The notes under the pieces were generated by a model, which worked only from the letters and a program-made list of their open reading frames with translations, had not been told where the DNA came from and made no database searches. A stretch of 6,430 nucleotides of DNA from Coriobacteriaceae bacterium (GTDB taxonomy: Bacteria > Actinomycetota > Coriobacteriia > Coriobacteriales > Eggerthellaceae): contig SFII01000079.1 in NCBI GenBank assembly GCA_004555335.1, positions 1 through 6,430 of the forward strand. The letters run 5' to 3'. Below, piece by piece: positions 6,333-6,430 of the stretch (the stretch's first letter is position 1; each line of letters begins with the position of its first letter). A program made the translations under genes and the position numbers.

Positions 6333-6430
6333 CTAGCGGATCAGATCCGCGATGGCGTCGGCCAGATCGTCGATTTCGAAAAGACCATCCAGAGAAGGCA
6401 GGGGCATCCCTGCCTTCTCCATTTTCCGGG
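6333..6430 (-). CDS. Possible 3' end of a convergent gene (partial, unrecognised)
   Basis: The minus strand reads open from the right edge to a TAG at 6333-6335, giving 31 residues that end in DGLFEIDDLADAIADLIR. The last 18 look like a genuine amphipathic helix, with Leu/Ile/Ala alternating with Asp. The piece is too short to assign a family. A gene could also begin at the ATG at 6422 and encode only 29 residues. Against a gene here, a perfect 12-bp hairpin typical of a terminator lies within it. Convergent genes sometimes share such hairpins at their 3' ends, so both may be real. Confidence 0.4.
   Translation of the reverse strand, partial: RKMEKAGMPLPSLDGLFEIDDLADAIADLIR
6392..6425 (+). 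terminator. Probable intrinsic terminator of the secDF operon
   Basis: GAGAAGGCAGGG at 6392-6403 pairs perfectly with CCCTGCCTTCTC at 6408-6419 around a 4-base GCAT loop, and CATTTT follows. The stem is long and stable, but the T run is only four bases. It is about 84 bases beyond the stop codon of the acidic protein, with no other plus-strand gene between. On the minus strand the hairpin is followed by TGGATGGTCTTTT, a weaker tail. Confidence 0.55.

Overview
The window is a GC-rich, densely packed bacterial chromosomal segment. It reads as ordinary housekeeping DNA, with no sign of a phage, transposon, CRISPR array or RNA gene. Three things suggest a member of the Coriobacteriia (Actinobacteriota): high GC; a single-chain SecDF whose SecD transmembrane motif (ADSS) is closer to actinobacterial SecD (ADSF) than to the usual proteobacterial VDAN; and a DUF1292-type protein, a family known mainly from Firmicutes-like lineages and Coriobacteriia. 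This placement is inference from sequence style, not a database match.

Left part, minus strand (1-1183): queH (epoxyqueuosine reductase) followed 37 bases later by queA (S-adenosylmethionine:tRNA ribosyltransferase-isomerase), which runs off the left edge. A 74-base divergent spacer (1184-1257) holds overlapping -10-like elements for both directions. Middle, plus strand (1258-3142): a HAD-superfamily hydrolase and then, one base after its stop codon, tgt (tRNA-guanine transglycosylase). Three queuosine enzymes therefore lie around one divergent promoter region: TGT inserts the 7-deazaguanine base at G34, QueA adds the epoxycyclopentane moiety, and QueH reduces epoxyqueuosine to queuosine. The HAD protein is the unexplained partner.

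Right part, plus strand (3300-6308): after a 157-base spacer with a strong hairpin and an extended -10-like element comes secDF, an 895-residue fused protein-export motor component, with a small, very acidic DUF1292-like protein starting directly at its stop codon. The classical queA-tgt-yajC-secD-secF order is recognisable, but yajC is absent from the tgt-secDF gap and secD and secF are fused. The right end has a 12-bp hairpin with a short T run, probably the operon terminator, and possibly the 3' end of a convergent gene.

Nothing here amounts to a clearly new system. The points most worth following up are the HAD phosphatase tightly linked to queuosine genes, the charged C-terminal extension of QueH, the insert near the TGT active site, the interdomain insert and altered motifs in SecDF, and the overlapping promoter and hairpin arrangements.
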